Of a DNA stretch of 64,000 bases, positions 8,591 to 18,976 are shown in pieces. The stretch is from positions 62,001-126,000 of the forward strand of contig CALWES010000003.1 of NCBI GenBank assembly GCA_944377405.1, read 5' to 3'. A program made the translations under genes and the position numbers. The stretch's first letter is position 1. Each line of letters opens with the position of its first letter. The DNA is from an uncultured Lachnospiraceae bacterium. GTDB taxonomy: Bacteria > Bacillota > Clostridia > Lachnospirales > Lachnospiraceae. The notes under the pieces were generated by a model. That model did no database searches, was not told where the DNA came from, and was given only the letters and a program-made list of their open reading frames with translations.

Positions 8591-10576
8591 ATGGAATTTA
8601 AACTACACAGTGAATATCAGCCCACCGGAGATCAGCCCCAGGCCATTGCGGAGATCGTAAAGGGCTTCCGGGAGGGAAATCAGTTCGAGACCCTTCTTGG
8701 AGCAACGGGATCCGGCAAGACCTTCACCATGGCCAACGTGATCCAGCAGCTGGGAAAGCCCACCCTGATCATTGCCCACAACAAGACCCTGGCGGCCCAG
8801 CTTTACTCCGAGATGAAGGAGTTCTTCCCGGAGAACGCGGTGGAGTATTTTGTCTCTTACTACGATTATTACCAGCCGGAGGCCTATGTGCCCTCCACGG
8901 ATACCTATATCGAAAAGGATTCCGATATCAACGACGAGATCGATAAGCTCCGCCATTCCGCCACGGCGGCCCTTTCCGAGCGGAACGATGTGATCATCGT
9001 GGCTTCCGTATCCTGTATCTATGGTCTGGGTTCCCCCATCGACTATAAGAAGATGACGGTCTCCCTGCGCCAGGGGCAGGAATACAACCGGGATGAGGTG
9101 ATCCGGAAGCTGGTGGACATGCAGTATACCAGAAATGAGATGGACTTCAAGCGGGGATCCTTCCGGGTCCATGGGGATGTGCTGGAGATCTACCCCTCCT
9201 ATTCCGGCGGAGAGGCCTATCGGATCGAATTCTTCGGAGATGAGGTGGACCGGATCACCGCCATCGACTCCGTAACGGGCCAGGTAAAGAGCAGCCTTAG
9301 CCATGTGATCGTTTTCCCTGCCTCCCATTATGTGGTGCCGAAGGACAAGATGGAGGAGGCCTGCCGCAGGATCCTTGCGGAGATGGAGGAACGGGTGCGC
9401 TACTTCAAGTCAGAGGACAAGCTGATCGAGGCCCAGCGTATCGAGGAACGGACCAATTTTGACGTGGAGATGCTGCGGGAGACCGGCTTTTGCTCCGGTA
9501 TCGAGAACTATTCCAGACATCTGGTGGGGTCTCCTGCGGGAGCACCTCCCTATACCCTCATCGATTACTTCCCCAAGGACTTCCTGATCATCGTGGACGA
9601 GTCCCATATCACCCTTCCCCAGGTAAGGGGCATGTATGCCGGGGACCACAGTCGGAAGACCACTCTGGTGGACTACGGCTTCCGTCTTCCCTCGGCCCTG
9701 GACAACCGTCCCCTGAACTTTGCAGAGTTTGAGTCGAAGATCGATCAGATGCTCTTCGTGTCTGCGACCCCCAATACCTATGAGGAGGAGCACGAGCTTT
9801 TGCGGGCGGAGCAGATCATCCGTCCCACGGGCCTCCTGGATCCGGAGGTGTCCGTCCGTCCCGTGGAGGGCCAGATCGACGATCTGGTGTCGGAGATCCA
9901 CAAGGAGACGGAGAAGGGAAACAAGGTACTGGTCACCACCCTGACGAAGCGGATGGCGGAGGACCTGACAAAATACATGCAGGACATCGGCATCCGGGTA
10001 CGGTACCTCCATTCCGATATCGATACTCTGGAACGAAGCCAGATCATCCGGGACATGCGTCTGGATGTATTTGACGTACTGGTGGGCATCAACCTCCTGA
10101 GGGAGGGCCTGGACATTCCGGAGGTGTCCCTGGTGGCTATCCTGGATGCGGACAAGGAGGGTTTTCTCCGCAGTGAGACCTCCCTGATCCAGACCATTGG
10201 CCGTGCGGCCAGAAATGCGGACGGCCACGTTATCATGTATGCGGATACGGTGACGGATTCCATGCGGAAGGCCATCGACGAGACCAACCGCCGCCGCAGC
10301 GTACAGGACGCCTATAACAAGGCCCACGGCATCACGCCCCAGACCATCAGAAAGGCGGTACGGGACCTTATCATCATCTCAAAGTCCGCTGAGGATGACA
10401 AGGGCAAGGTGGCCAAGGACCCCGAGTCCATGAACGAAAAGGAGCTCCGGGCCCTGGAAAAGGAACTGAACAAGCGGATGCGGGTCTGTGCTGCAGAACT
10501 CAACTTCGAGGAGGCGGCAGTCCTCCGGGACCGTCTGGTGGAGATCCGGAAGATCCTTTACGATCAGTCCCACTAA
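8591..10576 (+). CDS. uvrB: Excinuclease ABC subunit B
   Basis: Damage-verification helicase-like subunit of nucleotide excision repair. It is full length at 661 residues. Motifs run in order: Walker [11 protein letters not shown] (about residue 40), the beta-hairpin [21 protein letters not shown], helicase motif [11 protein letters not shown], and a C-terminal UVR domain ([17 protein letters not shown]) that binds UvrC. The start is ATG 8591 after the site GGGAGGTG. It sits alone between a terminator and the gpmI promoter; uvrA and uvrC are not in the window. Confidence 0.98.
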   Translation: MEFKLHSEYQPTGDQPQAIAEIVKGFREGNQFETLLGATGSGKTFTMANVIQQLGKPTLIIAHNKTLAAQLYSEMKEFFPENAVEYFVSYYDYYQPEAYVPSTDTYIEKDSDINDEIDKLRHSATAALSERNDVIIVASVSCIYGLGSPIDYKKMTVSLRQGQEYNRDEVIRKLVDMQYTRNEMDFKRGSFRVHGDVLEIYPSYSGGEAYRIEFFGDEVDRITAIDSVTGQVKSSLSHVIVFPASHYVVPKDKMEEACRRILAEMEERVRYFKSEDKLIEAQRIEERTNFDVEMLRETGFCSGIENYSRHLVGSPAGAPPYTLIDYFPKDFLIIVDESHITLPQVRGMYAGDHSRKTTLVDYGFRLPSALDNRPLNFAEFESKIDQMLFVSATPNTYEEEHELLRAEQIIRPTGLLDPEVSVRPVEGQIDDLVSEIHKETEKGNKVLVTTLTKRMAEDLTKYMQDIGIRVRYLHSDIDTLERSQIIRDMRLDVFDVLVGINLLREGLDIPEVSLVAILDADKEGFLRSETSLIQTIGRAARNADGHVIMYADTVTDSMRKAIDETNRRRSVQDAYNKAHGITPQTIRKAVRDLIIISKSAEDDKGKVAKDPESMNEKELRALEKELNKRMRVCAAELNFEEAAVLRDRLVEIRKILYDQSH

Positions 10577-10611
10577 TGGAAAAAGAGACTTCCGGAGTCT
10601 GTAAGATAGTT

Positions 10612-10640
10612 TTGCCATTTCCCATTAACTATGGTAAAAT
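10612..10640 (+). promoter_or_regulatory. gpmI promoter
   Basis: TTGCCA (10612-10617), exactly 17 bases, then TAAAAT (10635-10640). This is close to the vegetative consensus. Confidence 0.75.
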
Positions 10641-10685
10641 ATGCTTCATTGGGGATGTATGGGAAAAGAATGGAGGAATAAGGAT

Positions 10686-12230
10686 ATGAATAAGAAACCG
10701 GTGGTGCTGGTGATCATGGACGGCTTTGGCCTGAGAGACGAGACGGAAGGAAATGCCGTGGCTATGGCAAAAAAGCCGAATCTGGACAGACTGATGAGAG
10801 AATGCCCCTTTGTAAAGGGCTATGCCTCCGGATTAGCTGTGGGACTTCCCGACGGACAGATGGGAAATTCCGAAGTAGGACATCTGAACATGGGTGCGGG
10901 ACGGATCGTATATCAGGAACTGACCCGGATCACCAAGTCCATTGAGGACGGCGATTTCTTTGAGATCCCGGAGCTGAAAAAGGCAGTGGAGAACTGTAAG
11001 GAAAAGAACAGTGCCCTTCACCTGATGGGACTGGTTTCCGACGGTGGCGTCCACAGCCATATCACACATATATACGGCCTTCTGGAGCTGGCGAAGCGAA
11101 ACGGTCTGGAAAAGGTTTACGTCCACTGCTTCATGGACGGCAGAGACACGCCGCCGGACAGCGGTATCACCTATATCAGGGCTCTGGAGCAGAAGATGCA
11201 GGCCCTCGGTGTGGGAGAGATCGCAACGGTCAGCGGACGCTACTATGCCATGGACCGGGACAAGAACTGGGACCGGGTGGAAAAGGCATACCTTGCCATC
11301 AGAAAAGGCGAAGGCAGGAAGGCCGCTTCCGCAGAACAGGCAATGGAAAGCTCCTATGCGGAAAAGGTATACGATGAGTTTATCGTTCCGACTGTGATCG
11401 ATAAAAATGGAGAACCAACTGCCAAGGTTCAGGACGGCGATTCCGTGATCTTCTTCAATTTCCGGCCGGATCGGGCCAGGGAGATGACCAGGGCCTTCTG
11501 CGACGAGGCATTCACAGGCTTTGACAGAGGACCTCGTCCGGCAGTACTCTTTACCTGCTTTGTGGACTACGACGAGACCATTGAGAACAAGCAGGTGGCC
11601 TTCCATAAGGAGGAGATCCGCAACACCCTGGGAGAATATCTGGCAGCCTGCGGAAAGACCCAGTGCCGGGTAGCGGAAACAGAAAAATATGCCCATGTGA
11701 CCTTCTTCTTTAACGGCGGTGTGGAGACCCCCAACGAGGGCGAGGACAGGATCCTGGTACCCTCCCCGAAGGAGGTTCCCACCTACGACCTGAAGCCGGA
11801 GATGAGCGCCTCCGCAGTTTGCGACAAGCTCTGCGAGGCCATTGATTCCGGAAAATACGATGTGGTGATCTGCAACTTTGCAAACCCGGATATGGTGGGC
11901 CATACAGGGGTTATCCCGGCAGCGGTAAAGGCGGTGGAGACCGTGGACAGCTGCATCGGCAGAGTCTGCGAGGCTGTGAAGCGGGCAGATGGAGCCCTGT
12001 TTATCTGCGCAGACCATGGAAACTGCGATATGATGATCGATCCCAAGTCCGGTGAGCCCTTTACGGCACACACCACAAGTCCGGTTCCCTTCATCCTTTA
12101 TAATGCGGATCCGGAGTATACCCTGCGGGAAGGCGGCGTTCTGGCAGACATCGCACCGACCCTGCTGCAGCTCATGGGACTTCCCCAGCCTAAGGAGATG
12201 ACGGGAAAGACCCTCCTGATCAAAAAATAA
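10686..12230 (+). CDS. gpmI: 2,3-bisphosphoglycerate-independent phosphoglycerate mutase
   Basis: Glycolytic interconversion of 3- and 2-phosphoglycerate by the manganese-dependent alkaline-phosphatase-fold enzyme. The protein is 514 residues. Visible are the metal-binding start VLVIMDGFGL, the phospho-serine loop GNSEVGHLNMGAG, HCFMDGRDTPP, FFNFRPDRAREM and the C-terminal metal site ADHGNCDMM. An upstream in-frame ATG at 10641 is rejected: it abuts the -10 box, while ATG 10686 has GGAGGAATAAGGAT in front of it. Confidence 0.97.
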   Translation: MNKKPVVLVIMDGFGLRDETEGNAVAMAKKPNLDRLMRECPFVKGYASGLAVGLPDGQMGNSEVGHLNMGAGRIVYQELTRITKSIEDGDFFEIPELKKAVENCKEKNSALHLMGLVSDGGVHSHITHIYGLLELAKRNGLEKVYVHCFMDGRDTPPDSGITYIRALEQKMQALGVGEIATVSGRYYAMDRDKNWDRVEKAYLAIRKGEGRKAASAEQAMESSYAEKVYDEFIVPTVIDKNGEPTAKVQDGDSVIFFNFRPDRAREMTRAFCDEAFTGFDRGPRPAVLFTCFVDYDETIENKQVAFHKEEIRNTLGEYLAACGKTQCRVAETEKYAHVTFFFNGGVETPNEGEDRILVPSPKEVPTYDLKPEMSASAVCDKLCEAIDSGKYDVVICNFANPDMVGHTGVIPAAVKAVETVDSCIGRVCEAVKRADGALFICADHGNCDMMIDPKSGEPFTAHTTSPVPFILYNADPEYTLREGGVLADIAPTLLQLMGLPQPKEMTGKTLLIKK

Positions 12231-12250
12231 ACCAATTCACAGAGGAAAGA

Positions 12251-13129
12251 ATGAAGATAGCAATCATGACGGATTCCCACAGCGGCATTTCCCAGAAGGA
12301 AGCGGCGGAATGGGGGATCTATGTACTGCCGGCACCCTTTATCGTTGACGGCGTACAGTATGAAGAGGGGATCAGCCTCACGGAGGAAGCCTTTTATCAG
12401 AAGATGCAGGCGGGAGCAGATCTTTCCACCTCCCAGGCCGCACCTGCGGATATCATGGATATGTGGGACAGACTGCTGAAGGACTATGACCAGGTGGTTT
12501 GTATCCCCTTATCCTCCGGCCTTACGGGAGCCTATCAGACCATGACCATGCTGGCCCAGGATGAGCCCTATGAGGGAAGGGTATTCCCCGTGGACAATAC
12601 CTCCGTTTCCGTAACGGAAAGACAGGCGGCCCTGGATGCCCTGCGCCTTGCGGAGATGGGCTATGACGGAGCCGGGATCAAGCGGATCCTGGAAGAAAAC
12701 AGGAAGAACGCCCTGATATTCATCACGGTCACCACCCTGAAATATCTGAAAAAGGGAGGCCGCATCACCACTGCGGCAGCGGCCCTGGGCACCCTCTTAA
12801 AGATCAAGCCGGTGCTTCAGATCGACGGAGACAAGCTGGATGCCTTTGCCAAGGTGCGTACCATGTCCCAGGCAAAGGACACCATGCTGGCTGCCATTCA
12901 GGACTGCCTGACGAACCGGCTGTTGGATCCGGAGGGAGAGCACAGCTATATCATGGTGGCCCATACCCAGAATGAGGAGGCGGCGGAGGAATTCCTGCAG
13001 GAGGCCAGGGAACGCTGGCCCAAAAGCGAGTTTTACATGGCGCCTCTGGCTCTGGCCATCGCCTGCCATACGGGGCCGGGAGCCCTGGCTATCGTGGCGG
13101 AGCGGAAGCTTCAGGAGCTGGAGGGCTGA
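12251..13129 (+). CDS. DegV family protein (fatty-acid binding)
   Basis: A 292-residue DegV/FakB-type protein. Members bind a single fatty acid and, as FakB, present it to the FakA kinase for phospholipid synthesis. Recognisable segments are IMTDSHSGISQKEA at the start, PLSSGLTGAYQTM (the ligand-binding Ser/Thr region), VDNTSVSVTERQ and LKYLKKGGRITTAAA, with CHTGPGALAIV near the end. It lies 20 bases after gpmI and probably shares its transcript. A second, divergent DegV protein lies on the minus strand near 54 kb. No FakA is present in the window. Confidence 0.92.
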   Translation: MKIAIMTDSHSGISQKEAAEWGIYVLPAPFIVDGVQYEEGISLTEEAFYQKMQAGADLSTSQAAPADIMDMWDRLLKDYDQVVCIPLSSGLTGAYQTMTMLAQDEPYEGRVFPVDNTSVSVTERQAALDALRLAEMGYDGAGIKRILEENRKNALIFITVTTLKYLKKGGRITTAAAALGTLLKIKPVLQIDGDKLDAFAKVRTMSQAKDTMLAAIQDCLTNRLLDPEGEHSYIMVAHTQNEEAAEEFLQEARERWPKSEFYMAPLALAIACHTGPGALAIVAERKLQELEG

Positions 13130-13207
13130 TCTGAGGGAGGAAAGGGACCCCACCCTTTCCATCATCCATGATCAGCGGCGGGGCTGCAGCCCGGAAAGGA
13201 ATGAAAT

Positions 13208-15571
13208 TTGTATCCCCACAGGCTTTTGACTTGGCTTGCCGGGGTGTTTGTGCTTGGAGAGATCTGCGGGATATATGAGCTTTCGGGAAAAGCCCGTATC
13301 CTGGCAGCAATGGCTTTTCTTCTGGTCCTGGCCTGTCTGGCCCGAGGCCCGGGGTACAAAAGCAGACAAAAAGGAAAGCAAAAGGGAAGCAGAGGTTTGA
13401 AGGAAAGACCTCTGCTTCTTTTGCTTTCTGCGGCCTTCTTTGCTGCAGGCCTTCTCCTGGGGGCAGCCGCCTGCAGGGGCTTTCAGGGGGCGGAGGAACA
13501 GGATTTTTTTCAGCGCTATGGGGTGCGGAATGAGGGGGTCTTTGACTACGGGCTCTATCTGAAGGGGATGGGGATCGCTTCGGAGGAGGATCGGGAAGCC
13601 TGGAAGCAGCAGGGGCCCCGGGCCTTCGGCCTGTCGGAGGCCATTCATGCAGAGGCGGTCCGGACGCTCCTTCGGGAGACCCTGGAGGAGACCCTTCCGG
13701 AAAAGGATGCGGGCCTTTTCCTGGCCCTCCTTGTGGGAGACAGATCCGGCCTTCCGGATGGGATACGGGAGCTGTACCAGTCCCAGGGCATCGCCCATCT
13801 CCTTGCCATCAGCGGCCTGCACCTGGGGATCATCGGGATGGGGCTGTATCGGGCCCTGAGAAAACTGGGGCTTGGGACCGGGGCCTCCGGCATCCTGGCG
13901 GGGATCCTCATCGTCTGCTATGGGATCCTGACAGGAGCCCAGGGCTCCGCCCTTCGGGCGGTACTGATGCTGCTGGTTCACTTTCTGAGCCTGCGCCTTG
14001 GACGAAGCTATGATCTTCTTTCCGCTTTGAGCCTTTCCGCTATTATGCTTGCGGCGGTGCATCCCTACATCATTCTCCAGAGCGGCTTTCAGCTGTCCTT
14101 CGGGGCAGTCTGCGGCATTGGTCTCCTTTCCGATGGACTGATCCGGGGAGGAGAGCGGCTTAGGGAAAATGCGGGCAGGCCTATGCCGGATCTTCGGCGG
14201 ATCTCAGACCGGGGCAGGCTTCACAGCCTCTGGAAGGGGCTTACGGTGAGCCTTTCCATCCAGCTCTTTACCCTTCCTGTGGTGCTGTATCATTTTTACT
14301 GCTTTCCCCTTTACGGGATCCTGCTGAATTTTATCGTGATCCCCATGATGGGACTTGTGATCGGCTCCGGCTTCCTGGCCCTTGGAATGGGCCTCCTGGC
14401 AAAGGCCCTGGGCTCATACGGCCCCCTTCTCCTTGCGGCAAGAGGTGCGGCGGGCCTGGGCCACTATATCCTGGAGCTCTATGAAGGACTCTGCAGGTTT
14501 ACAGAAAAACTTCCATATTCTTCCATAGTGACCGGAAGACCGGAATTGCCGGAATGCTTTTTCTATTATATCGTAATGATCTTCCTGTTTTTCTGGCTTT
14601 TTGGGGAAGCCTTCCTTGGAAAATGGAGGAGGGGGATCTTTGGGCGTCTGACTCCGGGGCCCGGGGCCGGAAAGCGGCTGGGGCTGTTCTTCCTGCTGCT
14701 TTCTTCTGCGGCAGTTCTGCTTTTTGCAATGCCGGGACCGGAGCGGCTCCAGATCACGGCGGTGGACGTGGGCCAGGGAGACGGCTTTCTGATCCGCCTT
14801 GGGGACTGCACCCTGCTTCTGGACTGCGGCTCCTCCTCCCAGAAGGAGCTTGGAAGATACACCCTGGAGCCCCTGCTCCTTTCCAGGGGAATCCGCAGGA
14901 TCGACGCCGCCTTCGTAAGCCACAGCGACCTGGACCACACCAGCGGTCTCCTGTACCTTCTGGAGGAACAGGAGCGGATCCCCATCCACAGCCTCTATCT
15001 GCCAAAGGCCGCCCTGGAGGATGAGAGCTATCGGTCCCTGAAGGAAGCCTTCAAAGACCCGGCGGGGATCCATTACCTCTCAGAGGGGGACAGCTTTTTT
15101 CTAAAAGGGAAGCTCCGCCTGAGCTGTCTGTACGAGGGCCGTGCCCCCTATCCGGAGGCCAATTCCCATTCTCCCTTCCTTCTTTTGGAGTACGGGGACT
15201 TTCGTATGGCCTTTACGGGGGATATGACAAAGGGGGACGAGGAGCTGCTGGCAAAAAGACTCCGGCAGAAGGGAGAGCTGCCGGGGGCGGTGACGGTATA
15301 TAAGGCAGCCCATCACGGCAGCAGGACCAGCAGCTCCGATGCGGTACTGAAGCTCTTTTCCCCGGAGTATGCCCTGATCTCCTACGGCCCAGGAAACTCC
15401 TACGGACATCCCCACCGGGAGGTAAGAGAGCGCTTCCTGCGATATGGGGCAAAGCTCCTGGAGACCGGGGAGAGGGGCCAGATCACCCTGGAGACCGACG
15501 GAAGGAGGCTTTGGATAAAAAGCTTCCTTCCGCGGATTGAGCCTGTTTTCTTTCCATGGCCTGTGCTATAA
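13208..15571 (+). CDS. comEC: DNA internalization competence protein ComEC/Rec2
   Basis: Inner-membrane channel for single-stranded DNA uptake during transformation. The protein is 787 residues with the full family layout: N-terminal hydrophobic helices, the competence domain with HLLAISGLHLGIIG, multiple membrane helices, and a C-terminal metallo-beta-lactamase-type domain (VDVGQGDGFLIRLGD, SHSDLDHTSGL, FTGD, AAHHGSRTSSSD) carrying a complete metal-binding set. The best start is TTG 13208, with GGAAAGGAATG upstream. No other transformation gene is nearby. The stop codon overlaps the fumC -10 box. Confidence 0.94.
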   Translation: MYPHRLLTWLAGVFVLGEICGIYELSGKARILAAMAFLLVLACLARGPGYKSRQKGKQKGSRGLKERPLLLLLSAAFFAAGLLLGAAACRGFQGAEEQDFFQRYGVRNEGVFDYGLYLKGMGIASEEDREAWKQQGPRAFGLSEAIHAEAVRTLLRETLEETLPEKDAGLFLALLVGDRSGLPDGIRELYQSQGIAHLLAISGLHLGIIGMGLYRALRKLGLGTGASGILAGILIVCYGILTGAQGSALRAVLMLLVHFLSLRLGRSYDLLSALSLSAIMLAAVHPYIILQSGFQLSFGAVCGIGLLSDGLIRGGERLRENAGRPMPDLRRISDRGRLHSLWKGLTVSLSIQLFTLPVVLYHFYCFPLYGILLNFIVIPMMGLVIGSGFLALGMGLLAKALGSYGPLLLAARGAAGLGHYILELYEGLCRFTEKLPYSSIVTGRPELPECFFYYIVMIFLFFWLFGEAFLGKWRRGIFGRLTPGPGAGKRLGLFFLLLSSAAVLLFAMPGPERLQITAVDVGQGDGFLIRLGDCTLLLDCGSSSQKELGRYTLEPLLLSRGIRRIDAAFVSHSDLDHTSGLLYLLEEQERIPIHSLYLPKAALEDESYRSLKEAFKDPAGIHYLSEGDSFFLKGKLRLSCLYEGRAPYPEANSHSPFLLLEYGDFRMAFTGDMTKGDEELLAKRLRQKGELPGAVTVYKAAHHGSRTSSSDAVLKLFSPEYALISYGPGNSYGHPHREVRERFLRYGAKLLETGERGQITLETDGRRLWIKSFLPRIEPVFFPWPVL

Positions 15572-15572
15572 T
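15564..15572 (+). promoter_or_regulatory. fumC extended -10 promoter
   Basis: TGCTATAAT: an extended -10 with no good -35 box at the right distance. It overlaps the comEC stop codon. Confidence 0.55.
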
Positions 15573-15610
15573 GAAACCCAGAAAAACCGAAGCGCAAGGA
15601 GGAAAACAGA

Positions 15611-16975
15611 ATGGAGTTTCGCATTGAACATGATTCCATGGGAGAGATCCGCGTGCCCGCAGACAGATACTGGGGTGCCCAGACAGAAAGAAGCTTTGAG
15701 AACTTTAAGATCGGAACGGAAAAGATGCCCCGGGAGATCATCCGGGCCTTTTCCATCCTGAAGAAGGCGGCAGCCCAGGCCAACAACCGGCTGGGCCGGC
15801 TGGATGACCGCAGATGTGAGATCATCAGCCAGGTCTGTGACGAGATCCGGGAGGGAAAGCTCTCTGAGAACTTCCCCCTGGTGGTATGGCAGACCGGAAG
15901 CGGCACCCAGTCCAACATGAACGTAAACGAGGTCATTGCCAACCGGGGCAACGAGATCGCAGGGGAGAAGCTCCTGCATCCCAATGACCATGTGAACATG
16001 TCCCAGAGCTCCAACGATACCTTCCCTACGGCCATGCATATCGCTGCGGCCCTGTCCATTGAGGAGGAGCTCCTTCCGGCCCTTTCGGCCCTGTCGGAGA
16101 CCTTCGGCAGACTGATGGAGGAGAATCAGGACATCATCAAAACGGGACGGACCCACCTTCAGGACGCCACCCCCATCCGCTTTTCCCAGGAGATCAGCGG
16201 CTGGAAGAACATGCTGGACAAATCGGGCCAGATGATCCGGGCCTCCCTTTCCGGGCTCCATGAGCTGGCTCTGGGCGGTACCGCAGTGGGCACCGGCCTC
16301 AACACTCCGAAGGGCTTTCCGGAGGAGGTGGCTGCCTGCGTTGCAGAGCTGACGGGAAAGCCCTTCGTTACGGCGGAGAACAAATTCCACTCCCTGACCA
16401 GCAAGGACGAGCTGGTGTATGCCCATGGCGCCTTAAAGGCTCTTGCAGCGGATCTGATGAAGATCGCCAACGATGTGCGCTGGCTGGCCAGCGGCCCCCG
16501 CTGCGGCCTGGGAGAGATCTTCATTCCGGAAAATGAGCCGGGAAGCTCCATCATGCCCGGTAAGGTCAATCCGACCCAGTGCGAAGCCATGACCATGGTG
16601 GCGGTGCAGGTAATGGCCAACGATACGGCTGTGGGCTTTGCCGCCTCCCAGGGTAATTTTGAACTGAATGTGTTCATGCCGGTGTGCATCTACAACTTCC
16701 TTCAGTCTGTCCGCCTGCTTTCCGATGTAATGGTCTCCTTCCGGAAAAACTGTGCAGAGGGGATCCGGCCCAACCGGGAGCGCATGACGGAGAACCTCCA
16801 CAGGTCCCTGATGCTGGTGACCTGCCTCAATCCCTATATCGGTTATGAAAATGCAGCCAGGACGGCGAAGCTGGCCTATAAGGAGAACATCTCCCTGAAG
16901 GAGGCCTGCACGAAGCTTGGCTTCTTAACGCCGGAGCGCTTCGATGAAGTGTTCAAGCCTGAGGAGATGGTATAA
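15611..16975 (+). CDS. fumC: Class II fumarate hydratase
   Basis: Reversible hydration of fumarate to malate. The protein is 454 residues. Signatures of the fumarase/aspartase superfamily are present: [39 protein letters not shown], and the flexible catalytic loop [16 protein letters not shown] with its catalytic serine. The HLQDATP motif favours fumarase over aspartase or argininosuccinate lyase. The site AGGAGGAAAACAG precedes ATG 15611. It is a single-gene unit with its own promoter and a downstream hairpin. Confidence 0.95.
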   Translation: MEFRIEHDSMGEIRVPADRYWGAQTERSFENFKIGTEKMPREIIRAFSILKKAAAQANNRLGRLDDRRCEIISQVCDEIREGKLSENFPLVVWQTGSGTQSNMNVNEVIANRGNEIAGEKLLHPNDHVNMSQSSNDTFPTAMHIAAALSIEEELLPALSALSETFGRLMEENQDIIKTGRTHLQDATPIRFSQEISGWKNMLDKSGQMIRASLSGLHELALGGTAVGTGLNTPKGFPEEVAACVAELTGKPFVTAENKFHSLTSKDELVYAHGALKALAADLMKIANDVRWLASGPRCGLGEIFIPENEPGSSIMPGKVNPTQCEAMTMVAVQVMANDTAVGFAASQGNFELNVFMPVCIYNFLQSVRLLSDVMVSFRKNCAEGIRPNRERMTENLHRSLMLVTCLNPYIGYENAARTAKLAYKENISLKEACTKLGFLTPERFDEVFKPEEMV

Positions 16976-16991
16976 GGACAGAAATTACATG

Positions 16992-17028
16992 GAGCTCCTT
17001 CCCCGCAAAGGATCCGGGGAGGGAGCTC
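16992..17028 (+). terminator. Hairpin after fumC
   Basis: 13-base arms GAGCTCCTTCCCC (16992-17004) and GGGGAGGGAGCTC (17016-17028) with one wobble pair. The following sequence is only moderately T-rich, so termination efficiency is uncertain. Confidence 0.6.
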
Positions 17029-17095
17029 TATCATCTTGCACAAAAAGATTGTATTTATTTTAGTACAATTGTCAATAGAAAAAGAAGGGCCCATA

Positions 17096-17440
17096 TGGTA
17101 TTATAAAGACAACTTAAGAAGAACTTATTAAATCTTCCAAAGCTGTCGACAAGAGATATCAAACTGGATTATCAGTCAGATAACGGACAGCATTTCCTGA
17201 GAAAGAAAAGGAGAAGGGTAAGAAATTCTTAAGGGAAAGAAAACTGAATAGCCATAAACCTGAGAATGGAGTTTCAGATCTTATTCACAAGAGTGAATAT
17301 ATCGGAACCAACCAAAAGGAAGGTGAGACGGATGAAACTTATTATCGATCTGAGAGGAACGACGAAAGGGGTATAGTCCAATGGCACAGTGTAATTGACA
17401 GGAGCTTCTGTGAAAAGTTTGAGTAACGGAAGCTCCTGTC
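17096..17440 (+). ncRNA. Candidate structured non-coding or leader RNA upstream of the MATE gene
   Basis: The gap from 16976 to 17542 holds no ordinary gene. An extended -10 (TGGTATTAT, 17096-17104) could start a transcript. This contains an ATTCAC/GTGAAT hairpin (17282-17297), a 14-codon reading frame with a strong ribosome site (17332-17376), and a perfect 12-base inverted repeat, GACAGGAGCTTC (17397-17408) with GAAGCTCCTGTC (17429-17440). CACAG (17384-17388) could pair with CTGTG (17408-17412), competing with the long stem. A guanidine-IV (mepA) type riboswitch is a reasonable guess because that class sits before MATE genes, but I cannot match its consensus from memory. Confidence 0.35.
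17332..17376 (+). CDS. Possible 14-residue leader peptide
   Basis: ATG 17332 to TAG 17376 encodes MKLIIDLRGTTKGV. It is preceded by GGAAGGTGAG at good spacing and followed closely by the long inverted repeat at 17397-17440. The peptide is not recognised. Its position between a good ribosome site and a hairpin is what an attenuation peptide would look like, but chance is not excluded. Confidence 0.25.
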   Translation: MKLIIDLRGTTKGV

Positions 17441-17456
17441 ATGTTTGTCTGCAGAC

Positions 17457-17526
17457 TTGCCGAAGAAGCGGGAAAAGCGTATAATCGGATACAAGGACGG
17501 CCAGAGCCGGGAGGCCTGGCTTTTTT
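17457..17526 (+). promoter_or_regulatory. MATE promoter and leader terminator
   Basis: TTGCCG (17457-17462), 17 bases, TATAAT (17480-17485). Within the short leader lies an intrinsic terminator: GCCAG-A-GCC (17500-17508), loop GGGA, GGC-CTGGC (17513-17520), then six T. A transcript starting near 17492 would meet this terminator before the MATE start codon at 17543, so expression is probably attenuated. Confidence 0.6.
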
Positions 17527-17542
17527 GTTTGGGGGAAGAAGC

Positions 17543-18946
17543 ATGAGAACGCAGCAAACGGATTTTTCCCATGGGAGCGTTTACAGAAATATCCTGGAGG
17601 TGGCTGTGCCCATGACCGTGGCACAGTGCCTGAACCTGCTTTATAACATCGTGGACCGGATCTACATCGGAAGGATCCCGGGCAGCGGAAGCCTGGCCCT
17701 CAGCGGAGTGGGGCTCTGTTTCCCCATCATTACCATGATCACGGCCTTTACCTATCTCTTCGGAAACGGAGGCGCCCCCTTATGCGCCATCCAGAGGGGA
17801 AAGGGGGACCGGAAGGAAGCGGAAGCCATCATGGGCAACACCTTCGTGCTGCTGGTGGCCTGCGGCCTGGTGCTGATGCTGATCGGACTCTGTTTTTATG
17901 AGCCGATCCTCTATCTCTTCGGTGCAAGCGAAAATACCCTGCCCTATGCGGAGGAATATATTACGATCTATCTGCTGGGAACGGTATTCGTTATGATCTC
18001 CGTGGGTATGAATCCCTTTATCAGCGGACAGGGCTTCGGCAGGACCAGTATGATGACGGTCCTCATCGGAGCACTGCTGAACATTATCCTGGATCCGGTG
18101 TTTATTTTCCTTCTGGATCTGGGAGTCCGGGGCGCTGCCATTGCAACGATCCTTTCCCAGGGGGTCTCAGCCCTGTGGGTCCTGGCTTTTCTGCGAGGAA
18201 AGAGGGCGGAGCTTCATCTGAAGCGGGAGGCCTTCCGCCTGAAGGCAAGGCGGGTCCGGGAAATCGTATCCCTGGGAGTCTCCGGCTTTGTCATGGCCTT
18301 TACCAACAGCCTGGTGCAGATCGTCTGCAACGCTACCCTGCAGCAGTACGGCGGAGACCTGTACGTGGGGATCATGACCATCCTCAATTCCGTGCGGGAG
18401 ATCTTTACCATGCCCCTTCAGGGCCTCACAAACGGGGCTTCTCCTGTCATGAGCTATAATTACGGGGAAAGGGCCTATAAGCGGGTGCGGCAGGCCATCA
18501 TCTTCGTCTCCGTAGGTGCGGTGATCTATACCATGACGGCCTGGGGACTGGTGCGGTTTTTCCCGGATGCCTTTATCCGGATCTTTGACGGAAGCGGGAC
18601 TATGCTTGAGAAGGGAAGGGAGGCAATGCACATCTATTTCTTCGGCTTCTGCTTCATGGCCCTGCAGTTTGCGGGCCAGAGTGTGTTCGTAGCTCTGGGG
18701 AAGGCCGGACGGGCCACCTTTTTCTCCCTGTTCCGGAAGGTGATCATCGTAGTTCCTCTGACCATCCTGCTGCCGCGGCTGTTTGGCCTGGGGGTCTACG
18801 GAGTGTTCTGGGCAGAGCCCATCTCCAACCTTCTGGGGGGACTTGCCAGCTATCTGACCATGCTGGCCACGGTGCTGCCGGAGCTTGGCTTTGGAAAAGG
18901 AGCAAAAGGAAAGGGGAAAACAGAGGACAGTATACCTGAAATATGA
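17543..18946 (+). CDS. MATE family efflux transporter (MepA-like)
   Basis: Twelve-helix drug/sodium antiporter of 467 residues in the plasma membrane. The N-terminal region (NILEVAVPMTVAQCLNLLYN), DRIYIGRIPG and the internal duplicated halves (GFVMAFTNSLVQIVCNATLQ) are typical of the clostridial MepA branch. The start is ATG 17543, after GGGGGAAG; an in-frame ATG at 17441 lies before the leader terminator and would give an unusual N-terminal extension. Exports of cationic drugs or small toxic amines are known for the family; the substrate here is not readable. Confidence 0.92.
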   Translation: MRTQQTDFSHGSVYRNILEVAVPMTVAQCLNLLYNIVDRIYIGRIPGSGSLALSGVGLCFPIITMITAFTYLFGNGGAPLCAIQRGKGDRKEAEAIMGNTFVLLVACGLVLMLIGLCFYEPILYLFGASENTLPYAEEYITIYLLGTVFVMISVGMNPFISGQGFGRTSMMTVLIGALLNIILDPVFIFLLDLGVRGAAIATILSQGVSALWVLAFLRGKRAELHLKREAFRLKARRVREIVSLGVSGFVMAFTNSLVQIVCNATLQQYGGDLYVGIMTILNSVREIFTMPLQGLTNGASPVMSYNYGERAYKRVRQAIIFVSVGAVIYTMTAWGLVRFFPDAFIRIFDGSGTMLEKGREAMHIYFFGFCFMALQFAGQSVFVALGKAGRATFFSLFRKVIIVVPLTILLPRLFGLGVYGVFWAEPISNLLGGLASYLTMLATVLPELGFGKGAKGKGKTEDSIPEI

Positions 18947-18976
18947 TATGATAAAAAGAAAAGAGGTATGGGGAAT

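Noticed and set aside
17365..17440. tRNA-like start GGGGTATAGTCCAATGG
   Set aside because: It resembles a D-arm, but no anticodon arm, T-arm or matching acceptor follows.
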